DNA from: Ascarosepion bandense
Lineage: Eukaryota > Mollusca > Cephalopoda > Sepiida > Sepiidae
Reading direction: 5' to 3'
Length of the DNA: 64,000 nt
NCBI GenBank assembly: GCA_037127315.1
Contig: JBBBDQ010001271.1
Coordinates: 496,001 to 560,000 of the forward strand
Every line of letters starts with the position of its first letter. The stretch's first letter is position 1. The notes under the pieces are model-generated. The model ran no database searches. It was not told the origin of the DNA and was given only the letters and a program-made list of their open reading frames with translations. Positions 1 to 9,996 of the stretch are shown piece after piece. The position numbers were made by a program, and so were the translations under genes.

Positions 1-13
1 TATATATAGTATA

Positions 14-245
14 TCAAGGCAGCAAGTAATTTTCTAAACATATGCTTTTAAATATAAGAGACAATGAATGTCTATTATGTTTAATCATGAGCCGTTCTAA
101 ACGTCGTATTTTTGCTTTAATTTTAGTTGAAAATAAAGAAAAAAATTCTCCAACATTTGGATAATTATTTATTGATTTTCTTCTAAGCTTTTGGCTCACA
201 TCAGCCATCTTCAGAGACGTAGTTTAAACTGAAATATTATAAAAT
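14..245 (-). mobile_element. Penelope-like element 5' fragment (ORF start)
   Basis: A 64-codon open frame (208 to 14) begins ATGGCTGATGTGAGCC and encodes a basic segment (SINNYPNVGEFFSLFSTKIK, then IRRLERLMIKHNRHSLSLIF, CLENYLLP). The same segment recurs at 34.1k, 34.6k, 49.3k, 55.4k and 60.3k, each time followed by a microsatellite. I read it as the N-terminus of a Penelope-like RT ORF because three copies lie just downstream of a GIY-YIG-type C-terminal tail. The start codon sits inside a hammerhead-like hairpin (CTGAAGA, GGCT..AGCC, AAAAGC). Family assignment is inference; the recurrence is seen directly. Confidence 0.6.
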
Positions 246-404
246 CCACCATCACCGATGATTTTATTTTGTGTTTTATGGAGTTTTATGTCAACACAAA
301 ATAAAATAGTCAACACAAAATAAAATAGTCTCAGTCATGATACCATTTACTCAGAGGACTTATTTAGCCTTCAAAATGGTGGCATTTACCCAGATGATTC
401 CATT

Positions 405-777
405 GTGTTTGTTTAAATTTCATCAGTCAGGTTCTCGTTGCTAACCAATTACTTTTATATAAACAGTGTACATTTGACAATGGCAAATTGAGAAATATAA
501 GTAAGAATGTATATCGTAATTACAACCTTTTACCGAAGACATATCAAGGCGATTAGAAAGCATGACGAGTGAGAACATTATAACGGTGTCCTCACGGAAC
601 CTCGAATTCGACATGAAACTGCTCAGTTAAAGTGACAGAATCTTTGGGCTTATCAACTCTCTATCTTCACCCCGATAACGAGCGCTTTACGATAAACAAC
701 CTGCTACCTAAAATACATTTTATCTGTGAAACTACTGAAAAGCCACAACCTTGGCTATAAACATTATCAAAACTTGA

Positions 778-813
<36 letters not shown>
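405..813 (+). repeat. Dispersed repeat R1 ending in (TA)n
   Basis: Bases 405-575 match 5697-5865 (shared landmarks CGTTGCTA, TCGTAATT.CAACCTTTTA, ATCAAGGCGATTAGAAA). Bases 570-780 match 55855-56064 (GGTGTCCTCACG, CTGCTCAGTTAAAG, TCACCCCGATAACGAGC / CTACACCCCGATATCGAGC). Both complete copies run into a TA microsatellite (781-813 here). No coding capacity is seen. It is probably a non-autonomous or PLE-derived retroelement. Confidence 0.6.
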
Positions 814-815
<2 letters not shown>

Positions 816-817
<2 letters not shown>

Positions 818-1109
818 GAAGCTAATTATTATAATAGTGAGGATTGTCGTCTTCTCTACTTTACAGTATATTTCTTTCATGTTCACTAAAAATCTGTCTT
901 TGTCGCTTTACTACCTTGGTTCAGGTGAAATGATTAACAAAAATCTTTATTTGTTCAAACCACTAAATATGCATCAAATTTGATTATCGATACCTCACTG
1001 CAATTGCCTTGCATCACACTCAGTTTCGTACTTATTAATTATCAGTATAGAGAAAAGACATACAAACTAATCATGCAGGTCATATTTGAATATTTACAAT
1101 CGATCTCAC
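816..1109. other. AT-rich sequence, nothing recognised
   Basis: I see no conserved frame, RNA gene or repeat structure in this stretch. Confidence 0.5.
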
Positions 1110-1545
1110 ACGTGATGTTTTGCAATCGATACGGCAATGCTTATGTGATATCATTTACTTGTTAACAATCAACGAACATACTTTTTTCTTTTCATTTTTT
1201 AAATTTATAAGGCAATCTTAAGTGATATAATTTGTTTGTTAAAAATCAACGAACAGTCTTTTTTCCTTGTCAATGTTTTGTAAATAGGTAAGGTAATACT
1301 TATGTGATATCATATTTGTTAAAAGTCAAAGAACATTCTTTGCTTTCCTTTTCAACCCTTTTGTAATCGATAAGGCAATGCTTATGTGATGTCATTTACA
1401 CATTGTTTTTTGTGGGGGGGGGGGGGGTTGTAATAAATTAATGCAATTGTTATGTGATATAATTTACCTGTTAAGACTGAACGAACAGTATTTTTTCCTT
1501 TTTAGGTTTTTGTAATAAATAACTTCTATCATTAATAGATAAATT
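1110..1545 (+). repeat. Degenerate ~100-bp tandem repeat
   Basis: About four to five diverged units contain the landmarks AAGGCAATGCTTATGTGAT, ATCATTT, TTGTTAA.AATCAACGAAC and a T-rich end. A partial extra unit lies at 1768-1800. One unit is interrupted by a run of 14 Gs near 1414-1427. The units differ enough to imply old amplification. Confidence 0.6.
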
Positions 1546-1645
1546 TTAACTTTGGTGTATTAGGTCCGTACCGATTCTTCAGTACTTGTCTATAATTCTG
1601 AAATGAGGTAGTATTTACATTATTCGGATCATTATCCCTACATTT

Positions 1646-1690
1646 GCTGACACGTTTCGGCCGTTGTACGCTCCGGCCTTCTTCAGCTCA
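1646..1690 (-). ncRNA. Hammerhead-like ribozyme motif
   Basis: On the minus strand CTGAAGA (1686-1680) is followed by a GC-rich hairpin with GGCC arms, then GAAA (1658-1655), a C-GT-G mini-stem III and TC (1650-1649). All core residues of a type I hammerhead are present. Stem I does not pair well, so activity is doubtful. Hammerheads with one- or two-bp stem III are known from Penelope-like elements. A partial relative without the core is at 18303-18332. Confidence 0.4.
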
Positions 1691-1699
1691 AGGCTGAAG

Positions 1700-3029
1700 C
1701 GTACAACGACCAAAGCGTCGTAGACATAGCAGCAAAGATGAGGACAATAGTCCGAAGAATATAAATAGTATATCATTTAATTAATAATTAACAAACAGTC
1801 TTTTTTTGTTTTTTGATTGTTTTAAAATACGTATGTCCCTTATGAGTGCCAAAATACAAATACTCAAAGTGAAAATTATTCTTTTAGTCTGGCACAAGTC
1901 CAACAAAGTGGGGAGGGTAATATTATGGTGGTATAGTAACGTGCGGCTTAGAGTGAAAATGAACATTTGATTTACCCACGCCAAAAAGATTAATGAAGGA
2001 TGATAATGACGAGTAAAATCACGGGTGATTTTAACAAAACAATATCAGAAGTTTATTTACGAATTTATACGTTTAAAGTAGTATCAGTAGCGCGTTTCAG
2101 AAAATTAGTAAAGTCTGTAGTTTTAAAGTATTGTCATGAAGAGGGAATGTTCATGCAACAGAATAAATGATCAGACACAATATAATATTAACTTTTTCAA
2201 GAAGCAAATTTTTGTCCGTTACATACGTTCAAAAGCATACGAATTGAGATATTTTGAAATATTTTGCTTTTTTAATTATTGAAAGCTAAATTCTTTGAAG
2301 GACTTCGCGCTGGTCAGGGAGCAATTTTCTAATTGATGAGTAATTTTACAATGGCGAGAACTTTAACAGTGGTCGTGAGGAACTGAAACATTTCACACCA
2401 CTTCAGATACTCCTCTCTGATTAATTTATTTTTTTCTCTTGATTTTATATAAAAAAAAGAAAGCTCGAGACTTTATTTCCTTCTTGTTTTTTTTTTTTTT
2501 TTTTTTTTTGTTTGACTGGATAAAAACTGCTATTTCAATTCTGCTTCTTTATAAAAATATAATCACGTGGAAAAATTAATGAAGAACACTTTTTTGCTTT
2601 CTAGAACGCATATTTTATTTTTTTACCATGATAGGATTCATAAAAATAATCTAATGATATCAAGAGAATATATTACAAAGAGATGATGAGGAAAATATAA
2701 TTAGGATATAAGCTCTCGAACTGAAAAGCATAATATAAAAATAAATCATATAAAAAAATTTAATAAAGAAAATAAGGTGATCGAAATAAAGAAAATGCAA
2801 GTTGGTTATAAATTCTCAAACTTTCGGCAATTTAGAAAATTCGAAGAAACACAAAATCTTGTATTTTAGACATATTTATTCATTTTACTTCGAAAAATGC
2901 TGATAAAATGTTGTCTGCTTTTGGATTGACTGTCGTGAATATTCCTTTTTCTCCATCTGTAAAATCACTGCATTACACCATTTTGCGTACATTTGGTGAA
3001 CCTGCAATATAACAAATCAACATTAAATA
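1700..3029. other. AT-rich sequence without recognised genes
   Basis: It holds an oligo-T run at about 2489-2510 and several A/T runs. I find no conserved coding segment. Confidence 0.5.
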
Positions 3030-3440
3030 CTGTTGCCATATCTGGTCGGGTTTGCTCGTATTATTCATCTCGGGGTTCTCGACAAAATGCAAACGAAGAT
3101 CTGCAACCACATCGATACCGATTTAGCAGCTCAACTTCAGTCACTTTCTCGCCGACAGAGATGTAGCATCATTTCTACAAATATTTCCACGTTTTTTGCT
3201 CTGTCAAGCTTTTTTCCTTGATGCCCCGACCACATGAATTTACTCGTGCTACTAGACTGACACCTAGGCACCACCCTTTTAGCGTCAAAATACTCAAATG
3301 CTACCGCCACTTCTACTCTATCAGTTTCCTTTCTCGAACTTCCCACCTGTGAATCTTTCTTCCGTATACTTGCTACCCTGATAGCTACAATCATTACGTG
3401 ACGCGGCTTCCTCAGTCTTTTCCCGCAATATTTTCATGGT
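3030..3440 (+). mobile_element. Jockey/CR1-like LINE, ORF2 C-terminal fragment
   Basis: The interrupted reading (ICNHIDTDLAAQLQSLSRRQ, then a PHEFTRATRLTPR-like segment) matches the C-terminal region of the LINE at 52.3-53.2k (ICNVVDTDLADRL, EFTRDTRLATRSHPFTVK). Stops and frameshifts make it a dead fragment. Confidence 0.6.
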
Positions 3441-4070
3441 AACTGCTATGACGAGCTTTTTCTCCTTGTGCCCCGTTTACGTGAATTTAAGTGTGCTACA
3501 TCAGCAAATAGAGGAAGAAGTGTTTGGAGAATTTGATAATCACAGTGTAGATGGGGGGAAAAGACACAGAAGAAAGCAGCGTGTAACCTAATTGATGAGT
3601 AGGTGGATGTCAGAGTGGGGGTTAGGTCTGATAACAGGAGAAAGCCTGCTAAGACCCACCCGGGATAGAGAGACGTGGAAGGTCATAATCGTCTCTGCCC
3701 TGAAAGGACAGGGCACACAGAAAAAGAATACTAGATTGGCATCTAGATCTCACCTTTTCATTCATGAAATATGTAAATTCAACCTACACTTCTACTCGAA
3801 CAGTTTCTTTTCTCTCCCTTTCGCCTGTGGAACTCCCTTACGTTTACTTACTTCCACCATAGCTACAATCTCCAAAATATTAATTGCAACGTCAGTTGCC
3901 TTATTTTACCTTCTTGACTCCCGTTCATCTGTTTGCTTTCTTTAATAATCCTTGTATCCAGTATTTTCTCTCACTGTAACCCCCTGCGCACAAGTGGCGG
4001 TTCCGTTTTGCTTTGAGTGAAATGTGACTGAGTTTTGGGTGAAATGACTGAAAAAAAAAACACATTTTTA
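3441..4070 (+). mobile_element. Jockey/CR1-like LINE 3' end, split by RTE insertion
   Basis: The LINE reads CCCCGTTTACGTGAATTTAA before the insertion and resumes at about 3730 with TRLASRSHLFIHEICKFNLH. It continues into the family's 3' UTR (GTAACCCCCTGCGCACAAGT, TTTGCTTTGAGTGAAA) and an A run at 4050-4060. The break sits inside the conserved 'ATRLATRSHPF' region. Confidence 0.65.
3506..3728 (+). mobile_element. RTE-like LINE 3' fragment nested in another LINE
   Basis: It carries the RTE-like family's 3' signature: a degraded GKRHRRKQR.T segment, then GTCATAATCGTCTCTGCCCT, GAAAGGACAGGGCACACAG and an A-rich tail. It is 5'-truncated and lies inside the jockey/CR1-like copy. Confidence 0.65.
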
Positions 4071-4532
4071 TGTGAAATTAGACGACAACGCAATAAAAAA
4101 ATGTTGGGAAACACTGAATTAAAATGAATCTATTAAATGAAACGATACTTCTTTCTAAATGAATAGAAGACATTCGGGCAGTTTTTCTTCCTTATTCTAC
4201 AGTAGCGAGCATAAAGATCAGAACGATGTTAAGAAAAAGTCTAAATATGTATCCTTTATAATAGTAGGATTTTGTTAATCGTTCTGATGTTTTTGATCAT
4301 CTTTTTTTTTTTTCGAATGTCTTTAAGAATGACTTTTAAGTAACAGTTATTGGTTGTAATAATTGTTTTCATTGTTTCGCCTCACCTACAAGATATAAAT
4401 TTACCCTTTGATCGATAAATGAATTACATTGATAAACGTACAATTTCAATAAACTAGCTCTGGAAAAATATTGCAAAGATGGAAACGTATCCATGTTTGA
4501 CATGTTTAGTCAAATATTTTTATGTATAAGAA
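4071..4532. other. AT-rich, nothing recognised
   Basis: No frame, repeat unit or RNA signature stands out. Confidence 0.5.
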
Positions 4533-4832
4533 AGTCGGTCAGTTAATTGCCGTACGCAATGCTCGCTTTGGCGATTATGTCTCTTTTGAGACATGACTGA
4601 CTAGGCAGAAGATTTTTCCGTAGTAGGTTACCATTATTATCTGTAGTAGACTGTTTACCAACCAAAGCTATAGAACCCAATCTGATCTTCTTTTTAACCC
4701 CGGAGGGAAAAGAAATGGCTTTATACCTTTCCTAAAGGTATTTGTGCATAAATGAATGAAAGGAATTCCACTGGAATTCGAACTCGGCTCTCCAATTTCT
4801 CACTCTGAGCCGATATCCATTACATCGCAACG
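4533..4832 (-). mobile_element. tRNA-derived SINE, family 1
   Basis: Read on the minus strand it has the family head (GTGCGTTGCGATG, GAGCCGAGTTCGAATTCC as B box), the central AGGTATAAAGCC region and the conserved body (TTCTATAGC, TAACCTACTACGG, TCATGTCTC). A diverged full-length copy. Confidence 0.8.
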
Positions 4833-4834
4833 CA

Positions 4835-5694
4835 CATATTTATAACGCAAAAGCTGATTCATGAAACAGAAAATGTGCGTGAACAAAAATAAAACTAAGC
4901 TTATTTCCCATTTTACATAGGGGTGAAGAATTATCAAAATTTTTATTATTTAGATTCGGAAAATGACGGTTCTCTCATTAGGTTTAGCATACAAATACAG
5001 ACAAGAACTATTAATTAAGGAAGAAATAGAGAGATATAAGACAAATCGAAGCTTCAGTAGCAGAAATCGAATAAGGAAAAGTAGAAGAGACGGCAAAGAG
5101 GATCAAGCATGACAGCAAGAATAAGAATCACGATCATGAGTTCCATAAATCATAGAGGTACTACAGCAGCTGAAGTGTTGGACAAGATAGCCTGACAGAG
5201 TCCAACCCTCTCCAGGCTGGTTTGAATTTTTTGTTCTCATAGACTAGCAGCCACCCATGGCTATAAAACAAATTTTTGCCTATTATTTACCTATATATAG
5301 GGGATAAAGTGTAATATTCATACCGTTCTCAAGGTTATTAACATGTAAAGAAATGTAATGAATTCAAGTGAAATTCAAACTAGGTCCTCTTCATCAATCC
5401 GATCCGTAATACATTGCTCTACCCTGCTTTTGCCAAGAAGAGTATTAGTTTTAGTGCTCCAAGTTCTAGATTTCAGGAGTGTGCTAAAGGAAAAATTCTG
5501 GTAGATAAAAGCACTAGTATGTGAATTTAGTGGTAAACTAATTGTGAATTTAGTCTCTGTGCCATCTAATAAAGACTCAGACTCAGTGGGAATAGGACCA
5601 GATCGGCAGAAAGTTGAAGAAAACCGGATAATAACAAAAATGGGGGCATTAATCCGGTTGTATATGATTATTGAAATAATTATTTTTTTCTTGT
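4835..5694. other. Unassigned sequence
   Basis: A purine-rich stretch near 5020-5150 has no open frame. Positions 5270-5440 vaguely resemble a decayed SINE head (AATTCAAGTGAAATTCAAAC), but I could not align it with confidence. Confidence 0.4.
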
Positions 5695-5696
5695 GC

Positions 5697-5865
5697 CAAA
5701 ACCTGTTTATTTAAATATCATCGGTCATGTTTCCGTTGCTAGGTAATTACTTTCAGGTAAACACAGTCTATATTTGTCAATGACAAGATGGGAAACATAA
5801 GTAGGGATGTATTTCGTAATTGCAACCTTTTATCGAAGTCCTATCAAGGCGATTAGAAAAGATGC
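5697..5865 (+). repeat. Dispersed repeat R1, partial copy
   Basis: It matches 405-575, including CTCGTTGCTA/CCGTTGCTA, the ATTTCGTAATTGCAACC stretch and TATCAAGGCGATTAGAAAA. The downstream half of R1 is absent. Confidence 0.65.
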
Positions 5866-6192
5866 GAGATCTTCATTGGTATAAGTTCCGTTCCCTCCCC
5901 TCGTTTTTGCTCTTCGTTCAGTGTTGATAAACATTTTCGTATCAATTTCTCAGTTTTATTTTATCGATGATTGTTTCTGAGGAAATGTCCGCCGAAAGGT
6001 ACCAAAAATTTTAAACGTTTCGATACTGCCGTATTTTATTTTATTAATAAATGATGATCCCATTCCTTAAAACTATCATAGCCTGATGTAGCAGTAAAAA
6101 CCTGTTTATATATATATAAATAAAAGTGTGTGCGTGTGTATGTGTGTGTGTGTGTATATATATATATTTTTGCACACTAACATGATGGCAAA

Positions 6193-6194
<2 letters not shown>

Positions 6195-6251
<57 letters not shown>
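6195..6251. repeat. (TA)n microsatellite
   Basis: About 28 uninterrupted TA dinucleotides; a shorter TG/TA compound tract precedes it at 6126-6168. Confidence 0.95.
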
Positions 6252-6253
<2 letters not shown>

Positions 6254-6511
6254 AAGATGTATGGTTAATAGGATTCTTACTAGTGTAATAGATATCGGCT
6301 AGGAAACAGTTCATTACATTCACCTGAAGAATATAAGATATAAATCTACTTCTTCTGACAACAACTCTGGAGAAATATCAGGACAGATTAAGCCTTTTCG
6401 TTTTGGTTTGCAACAAATTTACAAGAAGGGAATGGTATTTCCTTTTCTATACACTGTACTGCAGTCGCTTTTTAATCATCTCAAGAATTTCATTTGTCAT
6501 TAATATTTTTC

Positions 6512-6512
6512 T

Positions 6513-6590
<78 letters not shown>
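6512..6590. repeat. Compound (TC)n (TATC)n microsatellite
   Basis: A CT dinucleotide tract passes directly into about twelve TATC tetranucleotides. Confidence 0.95.
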
Positions 6591-6599
6591 CTTGGGGAT

Positions 6600-7314
6600 C
6601 ATGCTTTTCGATTTCATGATTTTAGATGTCTTAAAGCGTTCCAATTTCAATTTAGCCTATTTTAAGCTATTATATTTGTTCAGATATATCTTTTGAGAAA
6701 TCATGTTTGTTTTACTGGAGTTTAAGTATTGCTTTGGGGTTCTTTAATTTCCATAATATTAGCCAGTGTTTCCATATGTCTGAAAAGCAGTCATTTTCAC
6801 AGTCTGCACTTGCATAGTTTTCATTGTGTAAAACTGCGTTGTTATGCATTATGTCTGTCTTTATATCTCCTTCTGGGCTTTCATATATTCACAAGCGTTT
6901 AGAGTGTTATTGAAACCAGGTGTTGGCTGTTATTTAGTCGTTTGCGCCGCACTATTGGGCCCATTTTTCTCCGTGGTTGTTATGAGATCTCAGTCTGATT
7001 TCTCCCACTTTTCATTGTCTCGTTTATTTTCTAATTTAGCATTAGTGGTACGTCATGAAAATGGTAATCTTCTGCAATTTGCGTTACGTCTTGGAGTTAC
7101 CCAGTGTGCTCTGTACATTATACTGACTATATTTCTTCATATCTTCATCTAGTACTTGTTCTATTCCTTTTGCATTTTCCTCTTCACGTACATACTTCCT
7201 TCTTGTGTATGACCTCACAATTATTCTTTCATGTACTTTCACAAAGACCCAAAATGCTATGAAATATTTTATTACATGAAATAGTTAAACGTGATTATGG
7301 TGTATAAAATCTCG
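6600..7314. other. No recognised gene
   Basis: A 102-codon open frame at 6844-7152 has no recognisable domain, an unusual composition and no splice or promoter context. I do not call it a gene. Confidence 0.4.
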
Positions 7315-7328
7315 TAAATATTATTAGT

Positions 7329-7634
7329 CAGTTAAGTGCCATACGTGATACACGCTTGGGCGATCATGTCTCGAAAGAGACATGACTGACTGGGCAGGAG
7401 ATTATCCCGCAGTAGGTTGACACTAGCTTTCTGCGGTAGACTGGTTCCCGACCAAGGCTATAGAACCCAATCTGTCCTATTATTTAACCCATAACTGGAA
7501 GGAATAGACGGATTAATACCTTTCCCAAGGGTATTTGCGCGTAAGTGAATGCAATGAATTCGGTTGGAATTCGAACTCGGCTCCCCGATTTCTCGTTCCG
7601 AGCCGATATCCAATGCACCACAACGCACATCCGT
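7329..7634 (-). mobile_element. Full-length family 1 SINE with target-site duplication
   Basis: The minus strand carries the tRNA-like head, a B-box-like GAGTTCGAATTCCA and the full conserved body ending TAACTGAC. It is flanked by a perfect 14-bp duplication, TAAATATTATTAGT, at 7315-7328 and 7635-7648. That shows insertion by target-primed reverse transcription and fixes the element's borders. Confidence 0.9.
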
Positions 7635-7649
7635 TAAATATTATTAGTA

Positions 7650-8363
7650 CTAATGTATAATTTTGGAAGCGTTTGTGTAACCTGAATATTAGTACACTTA
7701 CTATTATGACTGCTCGTACAAGAGGTTAAGTTCTAGTAATTCTCTTCGACAATTCAATATTCTCCAAGATATCGCAGGTGTTTTCAGTAAAGCAGATATC
7801 AATATCTTCTTATTTTATCACGGATTTCCAATCATTTTTCCTTTTTCATTAAGCTGTTCGGGACCAAACCAATTGTTAAAACACTCCTCAGTGCAACTGT
7901 CACCTTTGAAGTGTATAATATTTTCCAGATTTTTAGGTAATCAATGTGATTTTGTTTAGAATTTAGCTTTCTTTCAATTTTATTTTATAGACTAGTAGAA
8001 CGACGGACTTATCTGATATGTAAATTTTCCCTTATTTTACAGTAACTGGATCTGATTTGCAGCTTTAAGAGATCCACTTGATGACACAGAAATCTTCATT
8101 TTCAGTTCGCTAAGGAAAATGCTGTTTTCTCTATGTACCACTCATTTGCATGGTTGATTCATTATTCTTTGAACAGTTCCCAGTCTATGCAATCCGCCAC
8201 TTAGTGAAGGTTTTAGTTGTATTTGATTGTTATATGATGAACATCCACCTTTTTATTTTTAAGCAGTCTGAATTTGAGTTTACCCCATGTCATGTCAATC
8301 TTGAACTTAATATAACCAGTTCTTTTTACTTAAATAATTAGATTTAATGATATTTTAACTTAC
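7650..8363. other. No recognised gene
   Basis: AT-rich DNA with only short chance frames. It precedes the possible mini-exon at 8364. Confidence 0.4.
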
Positions 8364-8402
8364 CTCTTAAACAGCTATTATTTAACCAACAGATGGGAGG
8401 AT
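8364..8402 (-). CDS. Candidate cysteine-containing mini-exon
   Basis: On the minus strand a strong acceptor (TTTATTTCTTTACAG) precedes 39 nt and a GTAAGTTA donor. Only the phase 1-1 frame is free of stops; it reads PPICWLNNSCLR. Size, phase and two cysteines match the mini-exons of the WAP-domain gene at 37.9-63.9k. It lies 29 kb downstream of that gene's stop, so it would belong to another gene or an alternative transcript. One exon alone is weak evidence. Confidence 0.35.
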
Positions 8403-9609
8403 CTGTAAAGAAATAAAATCAAGAAAGATATTTTGATGAAAAATGCCACCCAAACGCGTGGTCTTTGGCGGCAAAACGAATCCTCGTTGTTTTTAAAATT
8501 ACAGGATTAAGATACTTTTGATGAATATCACCAATGTATAGAGAGAAGTCTATTATAAGCTAGAGTTGTACTGTGATTGGCTGTGCCTCTCCTGCCTCAT
8601 TGGAAGTTCTGATATTAATAGATAAGTGTCGAAAACTAGCGACATGTCGACTCATATTTTGAACGGAAGATTCAAGGATTTTTTTTCTCTCAGTCCGAAA
8701 AGAAACTAAAGGTTTTAATATTTAAAAGAGTCGAGTTATTTGGGTCATAAATAAACGTGTTTTATTATCTCCTACATACAATGTCATGAAAGATGTTAGT
8801 TACTCTTTCCGCTAATACAAACACGTCGAGATAAACGCCGATAAACTTCAACTGTATTAAATGACACACATATGGATATATAGAATTCTGTGACGTTCCT
8901 TAATCCGCCCGTACGTAACACGTTCTAAAATAGCCCTACATTGAATGATAAAAATCAAATTTTGAGGAGTAGTGCAGTGTACAAAGTGCAGCTGGTTTTA
9001 CTAGGATTTATTTTCATTAAGATGGGGAGAGAAATTAAGTGTAATTATTTAACATACAAAATACTCCAACTATTTTAGAAACAATTCAGTGATTAAAATA
9101 ACCAATAATTATTTAATAAAAATGAAATACTGTTTTTTGCATATCTTTTTTTAAAGTATTATATACAAGAATCCACTTTCCAATTCGACCTGTTTTTTCG
9201 GGAATTATAAATAAATCACAAAGCCAAACGCTTCATAACATTGGAGTTTGGCTCCTGAAAGAAATATTTATGCATAAATAATTAATATGTTGCATGATAA
9301 AGAGTACGAAAACTTAAGAATTTCTTCATTGTTAAAAAGAAAAAAAAAGTAATTTTCATAAATAATATAGTTTACTATGATGTCATATAAAACAAAATTA
9401 AATTAAAATAATTTTTAACTCAGGAAGTAGGGATTTATCAATTTTTGTTTTCAAACAAATCAGCTGTCTCAACTGTTATTGGTTGGATTGCAAAATGGAA
9501 GGAAACGTAGAGTTTGTTATTTTCGACAAAAATGTTAGCGATGACTTCAACATCTTACATATTGTGAGAATTCAAACACGCATCAGCGTTTCGTATAATA
9601 ATTCTCAAT
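8403..9609. other. No recognised gene
   Basis: AT-rich DNA; I see no element borders or conserved frames. Confidence 0.45.
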
Positions 9610-9611
9610 TG

Positions 9612-9889
9612 TTTAAAAGTTGCGAAATTTAAAAGCAAAGTTAATACTCACCTACTAACCACTGGCCTCTAGCTCTCTCCCCTCCCCTGTATAACCTTCC
9701 CTTTCTCTCCGCCCATGTACCTGTCATTGCACCTGCTTTCTCAGTTTTCTATTGTTCCTTTCTAACTAGCTTGTACTCCTCACTCTTTTCTAATTAATCT
9801 TTCTACATTTATGTAACCCCCTGCACATCAGTGGCGTTTCTGCCTTGCTCGGGGTGAAATGATTAAAAAAAAAAAAAAAAAAAAAAAAT
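9612..9889 (+). mobile_element. Jockey/CR1-like LINE 3' end with poly(A)
   Basis: It contains the family's 3' UTR landmarks TATGTAACCCCCTGCACATC, AGTGGCGTT and CCTTGCTCGGGGTGAAATGA, followed by TTAAA and about 24 As. Upstream only the decayed codons for 'FKSKVNTHLL' remain. Confidence 0.75.
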
Positions 9890-9996
9890 TATGGAGAAGA
9901 TGTGCCCCATTTCGAGCATATTGATTGACTGATTGATTCATTCATTTTCTATAATTTTATTTAGCTTTTTACTATTTCTTTAGGGTTTTATCACTT

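Noticed and set aside
3592..3945. 117-codon open frame on the plus strand
   Set aside because: It crosses the border between an RTE-like 3' end and a jockey/CR1-like fragment, so it is a chance chimera.
5985..6045. CTGAGGA...GAAAGG hammerhead-like string
   Set aside because: The segment between the two motifs cannot form stem II and no cleavage dinucleotide is placed.
6844..7152. 102-codon open frame on the plus strand
   Set aside because: No domain, no start context, no splice sites or repeat conservation; length is compatible with chance here.
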